Shown here: piece after piece, positions 1 through 7,720 of the stretch
How the letters are laid out: every line of letters starts with the position of its first letter
How positions within the stretch are numbered: position 1 is the first letter of the stretch
Assembly: GCA_046483565.1 (NCBI GenBank)
Contig: JAWOCZ010000196.1
Span: 1-26,387, forward strand
From: T1Sed10-7 sp046483565
Lineage (GTDB): Bacteria; Actinomycetota; Nitriliruptoria; Nitriliruptorales; Nitriliruptoraceae
Length of the DNA: 26,387 nucleotides
Reading direction: 5' to 3'
Position numbers and translations under genes: made by a program
Notes under the pieces: model-generated
What the model was told of the DNA's origin: nothing
Databases searched by the model: none
Seen by the model: only the letters and a program-made list of their open reading frames with translations

Positions 1-151
1 GGGCTGGACCCGCAGCGCCTGCCGGGGCACGTCGCGCTGATCATGGACGGCAACGGCCGGCGTTGCGGGACAGGCCCCGCTTGTTCGCCCACCGGCCGTT
101 GCCGTCCATGATCAGCGCGACGTGCCCCGGCAGGCGCTGCGGGTCCAGCCC
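1..151. repeat. Perfect 60-bp inverted repeat at the window edge (fold-back)
   Basis: Bases 1-60 are the exact reverse complement of bases 92-151 (60 of 60), separated by 31 bases. Both arms carry the same part of uppS, including the MDGNGR motif, so one arm is a copy of coding sequence in the wrong orientation. The inner junction lies at a short CCGG-containing match. The right arm continues into an intact start region for uppS, whereas the left arm stops at the window edge. This is what a fold-back chimera at a contig end looks like; a real genomic palindrome is possible but less likely. Confidence 0.95.
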
Positions 152-181
152 GTGGGAGATGAGCAGGTCCGTTGCGCTCAC
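61..181 (-). CDS. uppS: Undecaprenyl diphosphate synthase (cis-prenyltransferase), N-terminal fragment
   Basis: This is the first 40 or so residues of an UppS-family isoprenyl transferase, which condenses isopentenyl diphosphate units into the C55 lipid carrier for cell-wall synthesis, at the cytoplasmic membrane. The diagnostic segment is HVALIMDGNGRWANKRG; Asp26 of the MDGNGRWA motif corresponds to the conserved diphosphate/Mg-binding aspartate. I chose the GTG at 181 because GGGAG lies about 6 bases upstream and the N-terminus then has normal family length. After Asn40-Ala41 the frame runs into the fold-back copy and meets TGA at 43-41, so the rest of the gene (about 200 residues) is missing through truncation of the sequence rather than mutation. 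In many actinobacteria uppS follows recO directly; here recO is 5.5 kb away with plus-strand genes in between. Confidence 0.85.
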
Positions 182-280
182 CCGTTGCTCCCGGTCGGTC
201 GATGCCGGGACCGACGGTAGCGGGGTGCCACGCCATCACGCGTGCGACCTACCCTGCCGCAGATGCGCGGCCCCGGGGTG

Positions 281-1759
281 ATGAGCACGGCGCGACGCTG
301 CGCGAGCTGCGACACGGCCTGGCGTCGGCGTCATGCCCGCTGGTGCGCCCACTGCGGGGCCCGGCTCGAGCGCACCGTGCGCGACCGTGGCCGCGCGCGC
401 CGCCTGCGGCGCGGCCGACGGTCGACGAGCGGGGTCGGGATCGGCGGGCTGGTGCTGGGTGGGCTGCTGCTCGGTGGACTGGTCGCGATCGCCCTGGGTG
501 GGGGCGGAGTGCAGCTGCCCGCACGCTCGTCTGCGCAGGCCGGCCAGGGCGCGGTCGAGCTCGATGGCACCGGTGAGGGCCTGCGACCGCAGCTGCGCGC
601 GGTCGACCCCCTCCCGGAAGCCGGCGTCCCCGGTGCGGTGGCGCTGGCGGGCACGGGGTGGCAGGCCGAGCTCGGCGGCGTCAGCGTTGCGGCCACCGGC
701 GACGGCGAGCTCGTGGTCACCGGAACCGACGACGGCATGGTGCACGCGCTGGACGCCGACACCGGCGAGCACCGTTGGGCCAGCGACCTCGGGACCTCGG
801 CAGCCCAACTGGTGCTGCACGAGACGGTGGTCGTGGTGCGCCACGCAGGTGGGCAGGCCAGCGTGCTCGACCGCGGGGACGGAGGGTTGTTGTGGCGGCG
901 CGGTCCCGGTCTGGAGGAGGATCGGGTGCTGGCCGTCGGCGCGGTCGGTGAGGTGGTCCTGCTGGCCCTCGGACTCCCCGACCGCCCCCGGCTGTTCGCG
1001 GCGGGGCTGCGCGATGGCGACCGCCGGTGGGAGCAGTTGCTGCGGGACGGTTGGATCGCCGACGCGCGCGGTCGTGTCGCCCCCGTCGGTGTGGTCGACG
1101 GCTCCCTCACCGGCTTCGATCCGACCTCGGGCGGGGTGCGCTGGCAGCTCGGCCTCGATCCCGACGAGCGGCCGATCGAACGCATCGGCGAGCTCGTGCT
1201 CGTGCGTGGCAGCGACGGCTACCTGTGGGTGGAGCTCGCAACGGGCCAGCCGGCCTTCCGCGCCAGCCGGGAGCTCGGGTCCTGGTTGCGCCACCCCGAC
1301 GAGGGGCTGGTGCTGGCCAGCGCCGGCGGCACGTCGCTGCTGCTGTCGGTCGACGGAACCGGGATGCAACGCTGGGAGCGCTCCCTGCCGCGCCCCGGGG
1401 GGCGGCCGGCCTGCTGCATCGGCCTGGCGGCCACCACCTCCGGTGAGGTGCTGGTCACCGACCGCCGCGGACCGGAGCCGATCGTCCGGGTGCTGCACCG
1501 CGACGATGGCCGGGTGGTCACCGACCTCAGCGCGTTGGAGACCGTCGACGGCCGGCGGGTGCTGACCGTGACCGCGACCACGGCCGTGGTGGTCGGGCCC
1601 GCAGGGACCCTGGGCGTGGACCGCGACACGCGGACCCCGCGGTGGCGTGTCCCCGCGCGGACCGAGCTGCTCAGCACCGACCCGGTGCTCCTGGCACCGG
1701 TGCGCGGCGACGGCAGCCGCGGCACGGGTGCGACGGGGAGCCTGCTGGCGCCCCCGTGA
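281..1759 (+). CDS. Membrane-anchored PQQ-like beta-propeller protein with N-terminal zinc ribbon
   Basis: The product is 492 residues from the ATG at 281. Residues 7-25 carry CASC and CAHC, a four-cysteine zinc-ribbon pattern, followed by a very Arg-rich stretch and one hydrophobic segment (about residues 50-72), so the ribbon should be cytoplasmic and the rest outside. The remainder shows repeated blade motifs of the PQQ/WD40-like type, for example GMVHALDADTGEHRW, SVLDRGDGGLLWRRG and LTGFDPTSGGVRWQL, ending in a C-terminal blade with DRDTRTPRW. No PQQ-dehydrogenase catalytic residues are evident, so it is more likely a scaffold, sensor or ligand-binding protein than an enzyme. An in-frame GTG at 242 would add 13 residues; I prefer 281 because a purine-rich GGGG stretch sits upstream and the ribbon starts soon after. 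It is divergent from uppS, with 99 bases between the starts. Specific function unknown. Confidence 0.8.
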   Translation: MSTARRCASCDTAWRRRHARWCAHCGARLERTVRDRGRARRLRRGRRSTSGVGIGGLVLGGLLLGGLVAIALGGGGVQLPARSSAQAGQGAVELDGTGEGLRPQLRAVDPLPEAGVPGAVALAGTGWQAELGGVSVAATGDGELVVTGTDDGMVHALDADTGEHRWASDLGTSAAQLVLHETVVVVRHAGGQASVLDRGDGGLLWRRGPGLEEDRVLAVGAVGEVVLLALGLPDRPRLFAAGLRDGDRRWEQLLRDGWIADARGRVAPVGVVDGSLTGFDPTSGGVRWQLGLDPDERPIERIGELVLVRGSDGYLWVELATGQPAFRASRELGSWLRHPDEGLVLASAGGTSLLLSVDGTGMQRWERSLPRPGGRPACCIGLAATTSGEVLVTDRRGPEPIVRVLHRDDGRVVTDLSALETVDGRRVLTVTATTAVVVGPAGTLGVDRDTRTPRWRVPARTELLSTDPVLLAPVRGDGSRGTGATGSLLAPP

Positions 1760-1770
1760 GCACCACTGGC

Positions 1771-1795
1771 GGAACGTTTCGCGCGCGAACGTTCC
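1771..1795. promoter_or_regulatory. 25-bp dyad, candidate repressor operator of the monooxygenase operon
   Basis: The arms GGAACGTT (1771-1778) and AACGTTCC (1788-1795) are perfect inverted repeats around a CG-rich 9-base centre that is itself nearly symmetrical. The element lies in the 119-base gap between the PQQ-like gene and the monooxygenase gene. Its right end overlaps the expected -35 position of a -10-like TAGGCT at 1815. Length and symmetry suit a dimeric TetR/LysR-type regulator. No regulator gene is adjacent. Confidence 0.5.
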
Positions 1796-1814
1796 CCTCA
1801 GCGTCGTGGGCACC

Positions 1815-1820
1815 TAGGCT
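1815..1820 (+). promoter_or_regulatory. Candidate -10 element of the monooxygenase operon
   Basis: TAGGCT at 1815-1820 matches the TANNNT pattern common in actinobacterial housekeeping promoters. The corresponding -35 region (about 1791-1796, GTTCCC) is poor and falls inside the dyad. It lies about 60 bases before the chosen start codon at 1879. Called by eye only. Confidence 0.35.
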
Positions 1821-1878
1821 GACCGCCGGGCGCCCGGCAAGGACAGGGCGGGGCGGTGGGGTGACCAGGGAGAGCACC

Positions 1879-3312
1879 GTGGCCGGACAGGATGGTGCGC
1901 GCCACGACGTGGACGCGGTCGTGATCGGTGCAGGTCCGGCGGGCCTCGCAGCGGCGAAGGCGCTCCGGGACCGTGGCCTGACCTACCGGCACTTCGAGAA
2001 GGGTTCGATGGTCGGTGGCCTGTGGCGGATCGACAACGACAACGGTGCCGCTGCCGCCTACCGCAGCCTCCACCTCAACAGCTCCCGGCACCGCACCCAG
2101 TTCCCCTCGCACCCGATGCCCGACGACTGGCCGGACTACCCCTCCCACGAGCTCGTCGCCCGCTACCTGCGGACCTTCGCCGCTGCCCATGGGCTCACCG
2201 AGCGCATCACCTTCCGCTCAGCGGTCACGGCGGTCACGCCCCTCGCCGCTCCCGGACGGGCCGGGCACCCGCAGGGGCCGCCCAGCACCCAGGACGAGCT
2301 GCCCGGCGCGCACGGCTGGCAGGTGCGCACCGACACCGGCGAGACGGTCACCACCGCCGCCGTGCTGGTCGCCAACGGTCACCACGCCGTCCCGCGGACG
2401 CCCGATCTGCCCGGCACCTTCGACGGCACGCGCTTCCACTCCCACGCCTACACCGACCCGGAGGTCTTCGCCGGACGGCGTGTGCTGGTCATCGGCGTCG
2501 GCAACTCCGGGATGGACATCGCCTGCGACGCTGCCCGGGTCGCCGAGCACGTGCTCCTCTCGACCCGCCACGGCGTCCACGTCCTGCCGAAGTACGCCTT
2601 CGGGCGGCCCATCGACCACCTCTCCCTGCCCGCCAGCGCCTTCCTGCCCTTCCCGCTGGAACGACGGCTCTACGAGACGATCACCCGGCTGGCCGTCGGC
2701 CGCCCGGAGGACCGGGGGCTGCCCCGACCCGACCACCGCCTGCTCGAGGCGCACCCCACGGTCTCCTCGCAGCTGTACGACCTGGTCGGTCACGGTGACA
2801 TCGAGGTCGTGGGCGACGTGGCGGCGCTCGAGGGCGACGCCGTGCGCCTGGCCGACGGACGTGTCGAACCGATCGACGTGCTGGTGACCGCCACCGGCTA
2901 CGAGATCGCGCTGCCCTTCCTGGCGCCCGAGGTGCTGGAGGTCCACGACAACCGCCTGGAGCTCTACCAGCGCGTGATCCCGCCGGACCGGGCGGGGCTC
3001 TACCTCGTGGGCTTCGTGCAGACCGTGGGTGCCAACATCGCCCTGATGGAACACCAGGCGGAGTGGATCGGCGACCTGCTCACCGGCCGCTGCGTGCTGC
3101 CACCACGGGAGGAGATGCACCGGTGGATCGCCGCGGACCGTGCTGCCATGGCCGCGCGTTACCAGCGTTCGGCACGGCACACCCTGCAGGTGGACTACTG
3201 GCGCTACATCCGCGCGATCGGTGCGCAACGGGCGCGCCGTCGCCGCCCGCTGCCTCGGACCGTCGCCCGTGCGCTGCAGCCGGTACGCACCCTGCGCGGG
3301 CGGAGCGCGTGA
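1879..3312 (+). CDS. FAD/NADPH-dependent flavin-containing monooxygenase (FMO-like, class B)
   Basis: The product is 477 residues. It has the FAD Rossmann motif GAGPAG (17-22), the FMO fingerprint FDGTRFHSHAY (181-191, consensus FxGxxxHxxxY), the NADPH-binding motif GVGNSG (206-211) and a later TATGY motif typical of FMOs. Such enzymes bind O2 on reduced FAD and oxygenate soft nucleophiles or, in Baeyer-Villiger relatives, ketones; the substrate cannot be read from the sequence. The open frame extends far upstream, but I place the start at GTG 1879 because AGGGAGA at 1867-1873 is a good ribosome binding site and the Rossmann motif then sits at the normal distance from the N-terminus; GTG 1861 is the alternative. 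Its stop overlaps the start of the SDR gene by four bases (GTGA), so the two are probably translationally coupled and act on related substrates. Confidence 0.88.
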   Translation: MAGQDGARHDVDAVVIGAGPAGLAAAKALRDRGLTYRHFEKGSMVGGLWRIDNDNGAAAAYRSLHLNSSRHRTQFPSHPMPDDWPDYPSHELVARYLRTFAAAHGLTERITFRSAVTAVTPLAAPGRAGHPQGPPSTQDELPGAHGWQVRTDTGETVTTAAVLVANGHHAVPRTPDLPGTFDGTRFHSHAYTDPEVFAGRRVLVIGVGNSGMDIACDAARVAEHVLLSTRHGVHVLPKYAFGRPIDHLSLPASAFLPFPLERRLYETITRLAVGRPEDRGLPRPDHRLLEAHPTVSSQLYDLVGHGDIEVVGDVAALEGDAVRLADGRVEPIDVLVTATGYEIALPFLAPEVLEVHDNRLELYQRVIPPDRAGLYLVGFVQTVGANIALMEHQAEWIGDLLTGRCVLPPREEMHRWIAADRAAMAARYQRSARHTLQVDYWRYIRAIGAQRARRRRPLPRTVARALQPVRTLRGRSA

Positions 3313-4343
3313 GCCCGGCGAGCGGACCCGGCGGCGCCGTGCTGATCACCGGTGCCCGGGGGTTCATCGGCGCGGCGGTCGCCGCCCGGTTGGCCGCACA
3401 GGGCGTGGCGACCATCGGGATCGACACCGCGGCACCGCGGACCCCCGCTCAGGGTCCCACGGCCCCCGTCCACCGCGGCAGCGTCACCGACCCCGCTGCC
3501 TGGGCGCACCTCCTCGCGGGCGTCGACACGGTGGTGCACACCGCGGCGATCGTGTCGAACGTGGCACCCCGGCGCCGCATGCACGAGGTCAACGTGGTCG
3601 GCACGGGTCGGGTCCTGGCCGCGGCGGCCCGGGCGGGCGTGCGGCGCTTCGTCCACCTGTCGTCGGTGGTGGTGCACGGCTTCGACCTGCCCGACTGGGT
3701 CGACGAGTCGCACCCGGTGCAGGTCAACGGCGACGCCTACGTCGACACCAAGGTGGCCAGCGAGCACCTGGTGCTGTCGGCGCACGCGGCGGGTGAGCTC
3801 GAGGTGGTGGTCCTGCGCCCCGGTGACGTGTACGGCCCCGGCTCGCGGCCCTGGGTGGTGCTGCCGCTGACCTACCTGGCCGCCGGGCAGGCGATCCTGC
3901 CGGCGGGCGGGCGGGGCGTGTTCAGCCACACCTACCTGGACAACCTGGTGGACGGTGTCGTGGCGGCCATCGCCACACCGGCGGCCGCGGGCAGGGTGCT
4001 CCACCTCACCGACGGGGTCGCCACCTCCTGTGCCGACTACTTCGGGCGGCTGGGCGCGCTGGTGGGAGCCCGCCCACGGTGCCTGCCCACCCCCCTGGCC
4101 ACGGCGCTCGCCGGCGGTGTCGGGGCGGGGCTGCGCGCGGCACGCCAGGACAGCGAGCTGTGCCCGGCGTCGATGCGGCTGCTGGCCCGGACCGGTTCGT
4201 ACCGCATCGACCGGGCACGTCAGGTCCTCGGCTACCACCCGGCGGTCGACCTGGACACGGGCCTGGAGCGGGTCGCCGCCTGGGCCGGGCAGGTCGGGCT
4301 GGTCCCTACCGGCGGCGTGGCACCCACCACCGCCCGGAGCTAG
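3309..4343 (+). CDS. Extended SDR, NAD(P)-dependent epimerase/dehydratase family
   Basis: The product is 344 residues starting with GTG 3309, inside the stop of the monooxygenase gene. The nucleotide-binding motif TGARGFIG is at 14-21, the VVHTAA strand typical of extended SDRs at 75-80, catalytic Ser in the HLSSV region (116-120) and the YxxxK pair as Y144/K148 (YVDTK). LRPGDVYGPGSR further on is the usual substrate-loop signature. The overall pattern resembles the sugar-nucleotide epimerase / 3-beta-hydroxysteroid dehydrogenase-like branch. Position between an FMO and an MDR dehydrogenase suggests oxidation of a hydroxyl or reduction of a carbonyl in the same small-molecule pathway; this is inference. 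The MDR start follows nine bases after its stop. Confidence 0.87.
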   Translation: MSPASGPGGAVLITGARGFIGAAVAARLAAQGVATIGIDTAAPRTPAQGPTAPVHRGSVTDPAAWAHLLAGVDTVVHTAAIVSNVAPRRRMHEVNVVGTGRVLAAAARAGVRRFVHLSSVVVHGFDLPDWVDESHPVQVNGDAYVDTKVASEHLVLSAHAAGELEVVVLRPGDVYGPGSRPWVVLPLTYLAAGQAILPAGGRGVFSHTYLDNLVDGVVAAIATPAAAGRVLHLTDGVATSCADYFGRLGALVGARPRCLPTPLATALAGGVGAGLRAARQDSELCPASMRLLARTGSYRIDRARQVLGYHPAVDLDTGLERVAAWAGQVGLVPTGGVAPTTARS

Positions 4344-4352
4344 GAGGTCGTC

Positions 4353-5657
4353 GTGCGCGCCGTCGTCGCCGAGCTCACCGTCCCCCGCTACCTGACGACC
4401 GCTGCCAGATCCCGGTTGCAGGACGACGCCGGCTGGCGGCGTGGGGGTCTGCTGCGCGCCGAGCACCACGTCGCCCCGCCTGCGCTGCCGGGACCGGGAT
4501 GGGTGCGGCTGCGCACGGAACTGGCCGGGATCTGCGGCAGCGACGTCGGGCTCGCCCACGCGCGCATCTCGCTAACGCTCAGCACCTTCTATCCGGCCCG
4601 CCGCATCATCCCGGGCCACGAGCTGGTGGGGGTCGTCGAAGCGACGGGCCCGGGGGTCGGCCGCCTGCGCGAGGGCGATCGCGTCGCGCTCGATCCCGTG
4701 CTGTCCTGCGTGCACCGCGGCTTCGACCCCGTGTGCGGCAGCTGCGCCCGGGCGCGGCCCTACACCTGCGAGCGCTTCGACCTGGCCGGCACCAGCGGGT
4801 GTACGGGGGTGGGCCAGGGCTTCGATGCACGGCTCGGTGGCGGGTTCGGAGAGCTCGTTGTCGCCCACGAGGATCAGTGCGTCCCCGTGCACGACCTCCC
4901 GTCACGCCGTGCGGTCCTGCTGGAGCCGGCGGCCGTCGCACTGCACGCCGCGCTGCGGTGGGAGGGCGGCGGTGAGCGGGCCGTGGTGATCGGCCCCGGC
5001 ACGATCGGGCTGCTGACCACGGCCGCACTGCGCCGGTTGCACCCCGAGCTCCACCTCACCGTGGTCTCCCCCGACGAGTTCGGGGACGGGCGCGCCACCC
5101 GGGTCGGCGCCGACCGCGTCCTGCGTGGCGGTGCCAGCGCCGTGCACACCCTGGCCGCCGAGGACGGCGGACGGGTGCTCAGCCCCGACCGCACGGCGCT
5201 GCCGATCCTGGAGCGTGGTGTCGAGGTGGTGTACGACTGCGTCGGCACGCCCGCCACGATCGATCTGGCCCTGCACCTGCTGCGGCCCGGTGGGACCCTG
5301 GTGCTGGTGGGCGCTGCGGGCCGCCAACGTGTGGACTGGTCGCTGGTGTGGAACCGTGAACTGACGGTCCGCGGCACCATCAACGCCGGCCCGGAGGCCA
5401 GCCTCGATGGACGGAGGACCCGCCACGAGGTCGCCGAATGGCTCGCGGACCCGCACTATCCCGTCGATGGCCTCATCACCCACCTGGTGCCCCTGGAGCG
5501 CTTCGGCGACGGGCTGGCGGTGGCCTCCGCAGGCTCCCGTGCGCGCGCCGGCAAGGTGGTGCTGCGACCCGGTGACGACCCGCCGCTGGTCGGCACGCTC
5601 GACGCGTGCGTGCCCGTACCGGCCGCGGGCGCTCAGGGCCGCGGGACCGCCTCGTAG
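4353..5657 (+). CDS. Zinc-dependent medium-chain (MDR) alcohol dehydrogenase family protein
   Basis: The product is 434 residues, longer than the usual 340-380. AGGAGG at 4343-4348 is a strong ribosome binding site for GTG 4353. Catalytic zinc ligands are visible as C61 (GICGSD) and H89-E90 (PGHE). A second, structural zinc site is given by C119, C128, C131 and C139. The nucleotide-binding fold starts at VVIGPGTIGLL (about 211), and ERGVEVVYDCVGTPATIDLAL and GGTLVLVGAAG are typical Rossmann strands. Extra length comes from an N-terminal insert before the catalytic Cys, a segment before the structural site and a Pro/Ala-rich tail. It is the last gene of the monooxygenase-SDR-MDR operon and should oxidise an alcohol or polyol. 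The 3' end overlaps convergent recO by 25 bases, leaving no room for an intergenic terminator. Confidence 0.87.
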   Translation: MRAVVAELTVPRYLTTAARSRLQDDAGWRRGGLLRAEHHVAPPALPGPGWVRLRTELAGICGSDVGLAHARISLTLSTFYPARRIIPGHELVGVVEATGPGVGRLREGDRVALDPVLSCVHRGFDPVCGSCARARPYTCERFDLAGTSGCTGVGQGFDARLGGGFGELVVAHEDQCVPVHDLPSRRAVLLEPAAVALHAALRWEGGGERAVVIGPGTIGLLTTAALRRLHPELHLTVVSPDEFGDGRATRVGADRVLRGGASAVHTLAAEDGGRVLSPDRTALPILERGVEVVYDCVGTPATIDLALHLLRPGGTLVLVGAAGRQRVDWSLVWNRELTVRGTINAGPEASLDGRRTRHEVAEWLADPHYPVDGLITHLVPLERFGDGLAVASAGSRARAGKVVLRPGDDPPLVGTLDACVPVPAAGAQGRGTAS

Positions 5658-6370
5658 GCGCGCAGGCGCCGGTCGAGATGGTGCTCGACGAAGGCACGGG
5701 CGTAGGAGGCCGCACGTGCCCGGGCTGCCGGGTGCGCACGTGCCAGTCCCGGCAGCGCCGACCACTCCCCCGCCCGGGCGAGCAGCGCGACGGCCTCGAT
5801 CACCTCCCGGTCGACGGCGCGGGTGCCCGTCGGTGCGCAGTCCGGGCACAGCACGCCCCCGGCCTTCACGCTCAGGAAGACGTGGGCACCGGGGGCACGG
5901 CACACGGCACAGGCCTCGGTGAACACGTGGAAACCCACCACCGAGGCGAGCCGCAGGAGGAAGGCGTCGACGAACAGTGCCGGGTCGTCGGGTCCGGCGT
6001 CGAGGGCCTGCAGCCCGGCCCGCAGGAGCAGGAACAGCCCGTTGTCCCGCTCGCCCTCCTGGGCGACGTGGTCGACGACCTCCACCAGCACCGACGCCGC
6101 CGCGGAGGTCGCGTAGTCCGCGCGCACGGTGGCGTGGGGTGCGAGCAGCTCGGCCTGGGTGATGGTGTCGAGGTTGCGTCCCTCGTAGAGCTGCAGCTCG
6201 ACGTGGCTGTAGGGCTCCAGCCGACCGCCGAAGCGGCTGCCCGGGCGGCGCACCCCCTTGGCCACGGCCCGGACCTTGCCACGCCCCTGGGTGAGCAGGT
6301 GCACGATCCGGTCGGTCTCGCCCAGCTTGTAGGTGCGCAGCACGATGCCCTGGTCACGGTAGGTGGCCAT
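5633..6370 (-). CDS. recO: DNA repair protein RecO
   Basis: The product is 245 residues, normal for RecO. It starts YRDQGIVLRTYKLGETDRIV, the OB-fold segment characteristic of the family, followed by KGVRRPGSRFGG. A four-cysteine zinc site is present as C154/C157 (CAVC) and C175/C178 (CPDC). RecO works with RecR and RecF to load RecA on SSB-coated DNA gaps. The start is ATG 6370; no strong Shine-Dalgarno is seen, and the gene follows the SCO1664-family gene by 37 bases, so coupling or readthrough from that operon is likely. In many actinobacteria uppS comes next; here the neighbouring gene is the convergent MDR dehydrogenase. Confidence 0.93.
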   Translation of the reverse strand: MATYRDQGIVLRTYKLGETDRIVHLLTQGRGKVRAVAKGVRRPGSRFGGRLEPYSHVELQLYEGRNLDTITQAELLAPHATVRADYATSAAASVLVEVVDHVAQEGERDNGLFLLLRAGLQALDAGPDDPALFVDAFLLRLASVVGFHVFTEACAVCRAPGAHVFLSVKAGGVLCPDCAPTGTRAVDREVIEAVALLARAGEWSALPGLARAHPAARARAASYARAFVEHHLDRRLRAYEAVPRP

Positions 6371-6407
6371 CAGCCACCACCGGCGGGCACGACCGGGGCT
6401 GCCGCGT

Positions 6408-7211
6408 TCACAGCAGCGGCCACGGGTAGGGGTGGGCGACCTCGGGATGCGGGAAGCACGCCGCGTCCAGCAGCTGCACGCACCTGGCCTCGAGCGCAGC
6501 GACCTCCTGCTCGGTGAGCAGGAGCCCCAGCCGTGCCGCGAGATCACCTGCCAGGGACGCACGCAGGGCGTCGACGTCGGCCAGCAGCTGACCGGGGATC
6601 GGTTCCCCGGCACGTTCCCAGGCGACGGTCCGCAGCTTCGGCTCGGTGTGGAAGCACACCCCGTGGTCCACCAGCCAGATCCGGGGTTCCTCCGTGTCCT
6701 CGAGCAGCACGTGACCGGCCTTGCGGTCGGCGTTCTGCAGCAGCGCATCGAAGACCACCATCCGGTCGAGCTGACCGGCCACCGCCGCCGTGGCTGCCTC
6801 CTGCAGGGTGAAGTAGTGCTGCTCGGGATCGTGGACCACGAAGGCCTGCACCGACCCGTGCCCGAAGGGCCCCTCGGTCCGTCGCACGGTGGTCGGCACC
6901 TGCTCCCACCCCAGCGCCAGGGACACCTCGTAGGCCGCCACCTCGCGGCGGTGCAGCGTGCCGACGGGGAAGTCCCACAACGGACGCTCCCCCCGCTCGG
7001 GTTTGTAGACCACGAGGTCGCGGGGATCGAGGTCATCGAGCGCCGGCGTGCGACCGAGTGCGGCGCTCAACGCGTCGAGGCTCCGCGGATCGCGGTCGGT
7101 CAACCTCGCCAGCAGGGTGGCGTTGGAGGCGTCGGCGAACCGGCCCACCACCTCCAGCGGGGCCTCGCTGAGCCGCTCGGCGTGTCCTGCGCTCCCCGCC
7201 GACGTGCTCAC
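6408..7211 (-). CDS. SCO1664 family protein (PI3/PI4-kinase-like fold)
   Basis: The product is 267 residues from GTG 7211, whose codon overlaps the stop of the DUF3090 gene by four bases. The family is actinobacterial and carries a degenerate phosphatidylinositol-kinase-like core. Visible elements are VVYKPERGERPLWDFP (a candidate phosphate-binding lysine at 70), LLQNADRKAGHVL (157-169, resembling the catalytic loop with Asp-Arg-Lys) and LVDHGVCFH (180-188, resembling the metal-binding DxG). The biochemical activity is not established. Together with the two upstream genes it reproduces the phosphatase-DUF3090-SCO1664 set found near mshC in mycobacteria (Rv2135c-Rv2133c); mshC itself is not in this window. 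A longer open frame reaches 7283 but would place the start inside the neighbouring gene. Confidence 0.88.
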   Translation of the reverse strand: MSTSAGSAGHAERLSEAPLEVVGRFADASNATLLARLTDRDPRSLDALSAALGRTPALDDLDPRDLVVYKPERGERPLWDFPVGTLHRREVAAYEVSLALGWEQVPTTVRRTEGPFGHGSVQAFVVHDPEQHYFTLQEAATAAVAGQLDRMVVFDALLQNADRKAGHVLLEDTEEPRIWLVDHGVCFHTEPKLRTVAWERAGEPIPGQLLADVDALRASLAGDLAARLGLLLTEQEVAALEARCVQLLDAACFPHPEVAHPYPWPLL

Positions 7212-7720
7212 CGGGTCAGGGATCCGTGGCCGTTGGTCGCCGGACAGACGTGCGCACCGTCCAGCTCGGTCGGACGGCCGCACAGCTCGCAGGTGGGGCG
7301 GCCCTGATCCACGACCTCGACCGCGTGGGCGGCCAGGCGACGGGCCTGGTCACGGTCCAACCACACGCTGGCCGTCGCCGCGGGCAGGTCGACCTCCTCG
7401 ACCACCAGCTCGGTCAGTTCGATCAGGAAGCGGCCCTGGTCGGCGTCGAAGCCGAGCGAGAGCTCCCCCACCCGCCAACGGGCGTCCAGCGGTACCCGCA
7501 GCGCCATGGCCTGACGGTCCCAGTCGGTCGCGGGGGTGTCCTCGATCCGGGCCAGCAGCTGGGTGAGCAGCTCCCCGATGCCGCGAGCCTGGCCCTTCTC
7601 GAGGACGAACTCGACGCGCTCGCCCCCCTCCTCGGCCTGGAGGTAGAAGGTCCGCTGTCCCGGTACCCCGGTGAACCCCACGGTGACGTGGTGGGGTGCC
7701 TGCAGCTCGATATCACTCAC
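7208..7720 (-). CDS. DUF3090 family protein
   Basis: The product is 170 residues from GTG 7720, which overlaps the phosphatase stop as GTGA. The start region HVTVGFTGVPGQRTFYLQA and the later LSLGFDADQGRFLIELTE are characteristic of DUF3090. The C-terminus has a zinc-site pattern, C144-x2-C147-x11-C159-x5-H165. No function is established; co-conservation with the histidine phosphatase and SCO1664 genes implies a shared pathway or complex. Its own stop overlaps the next start in the same GTGA manner, so the three proteins are probably produced in fixed ratio. Confidence 0.9.
   Translation of the reverse strand: MSDIELQAPHHVTVGFTGVPGQRTFYLQAEEGGERVEFVLEKGQARGIGELLTQLLARIEDTPATDWDRQAMALRVPLDARWRVGELSLGFDADQGRFLIELTELVVEEVDLPAATASVWLDRDQARRLAAHAVEVVDQGRPTCELCGRPTELDGAHVCPATNGHGSLTR

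Noticed and set aside
236..1813. Very long open frame antisense to the PQQ-like gene
   Set aside because: It is a shadow caused by high GC content: low-complexity Arg/Gln/His-rich product, no recognisable domain, and it covers both the gene and its promoter region. The opposite strand encodes clear propeller blades.
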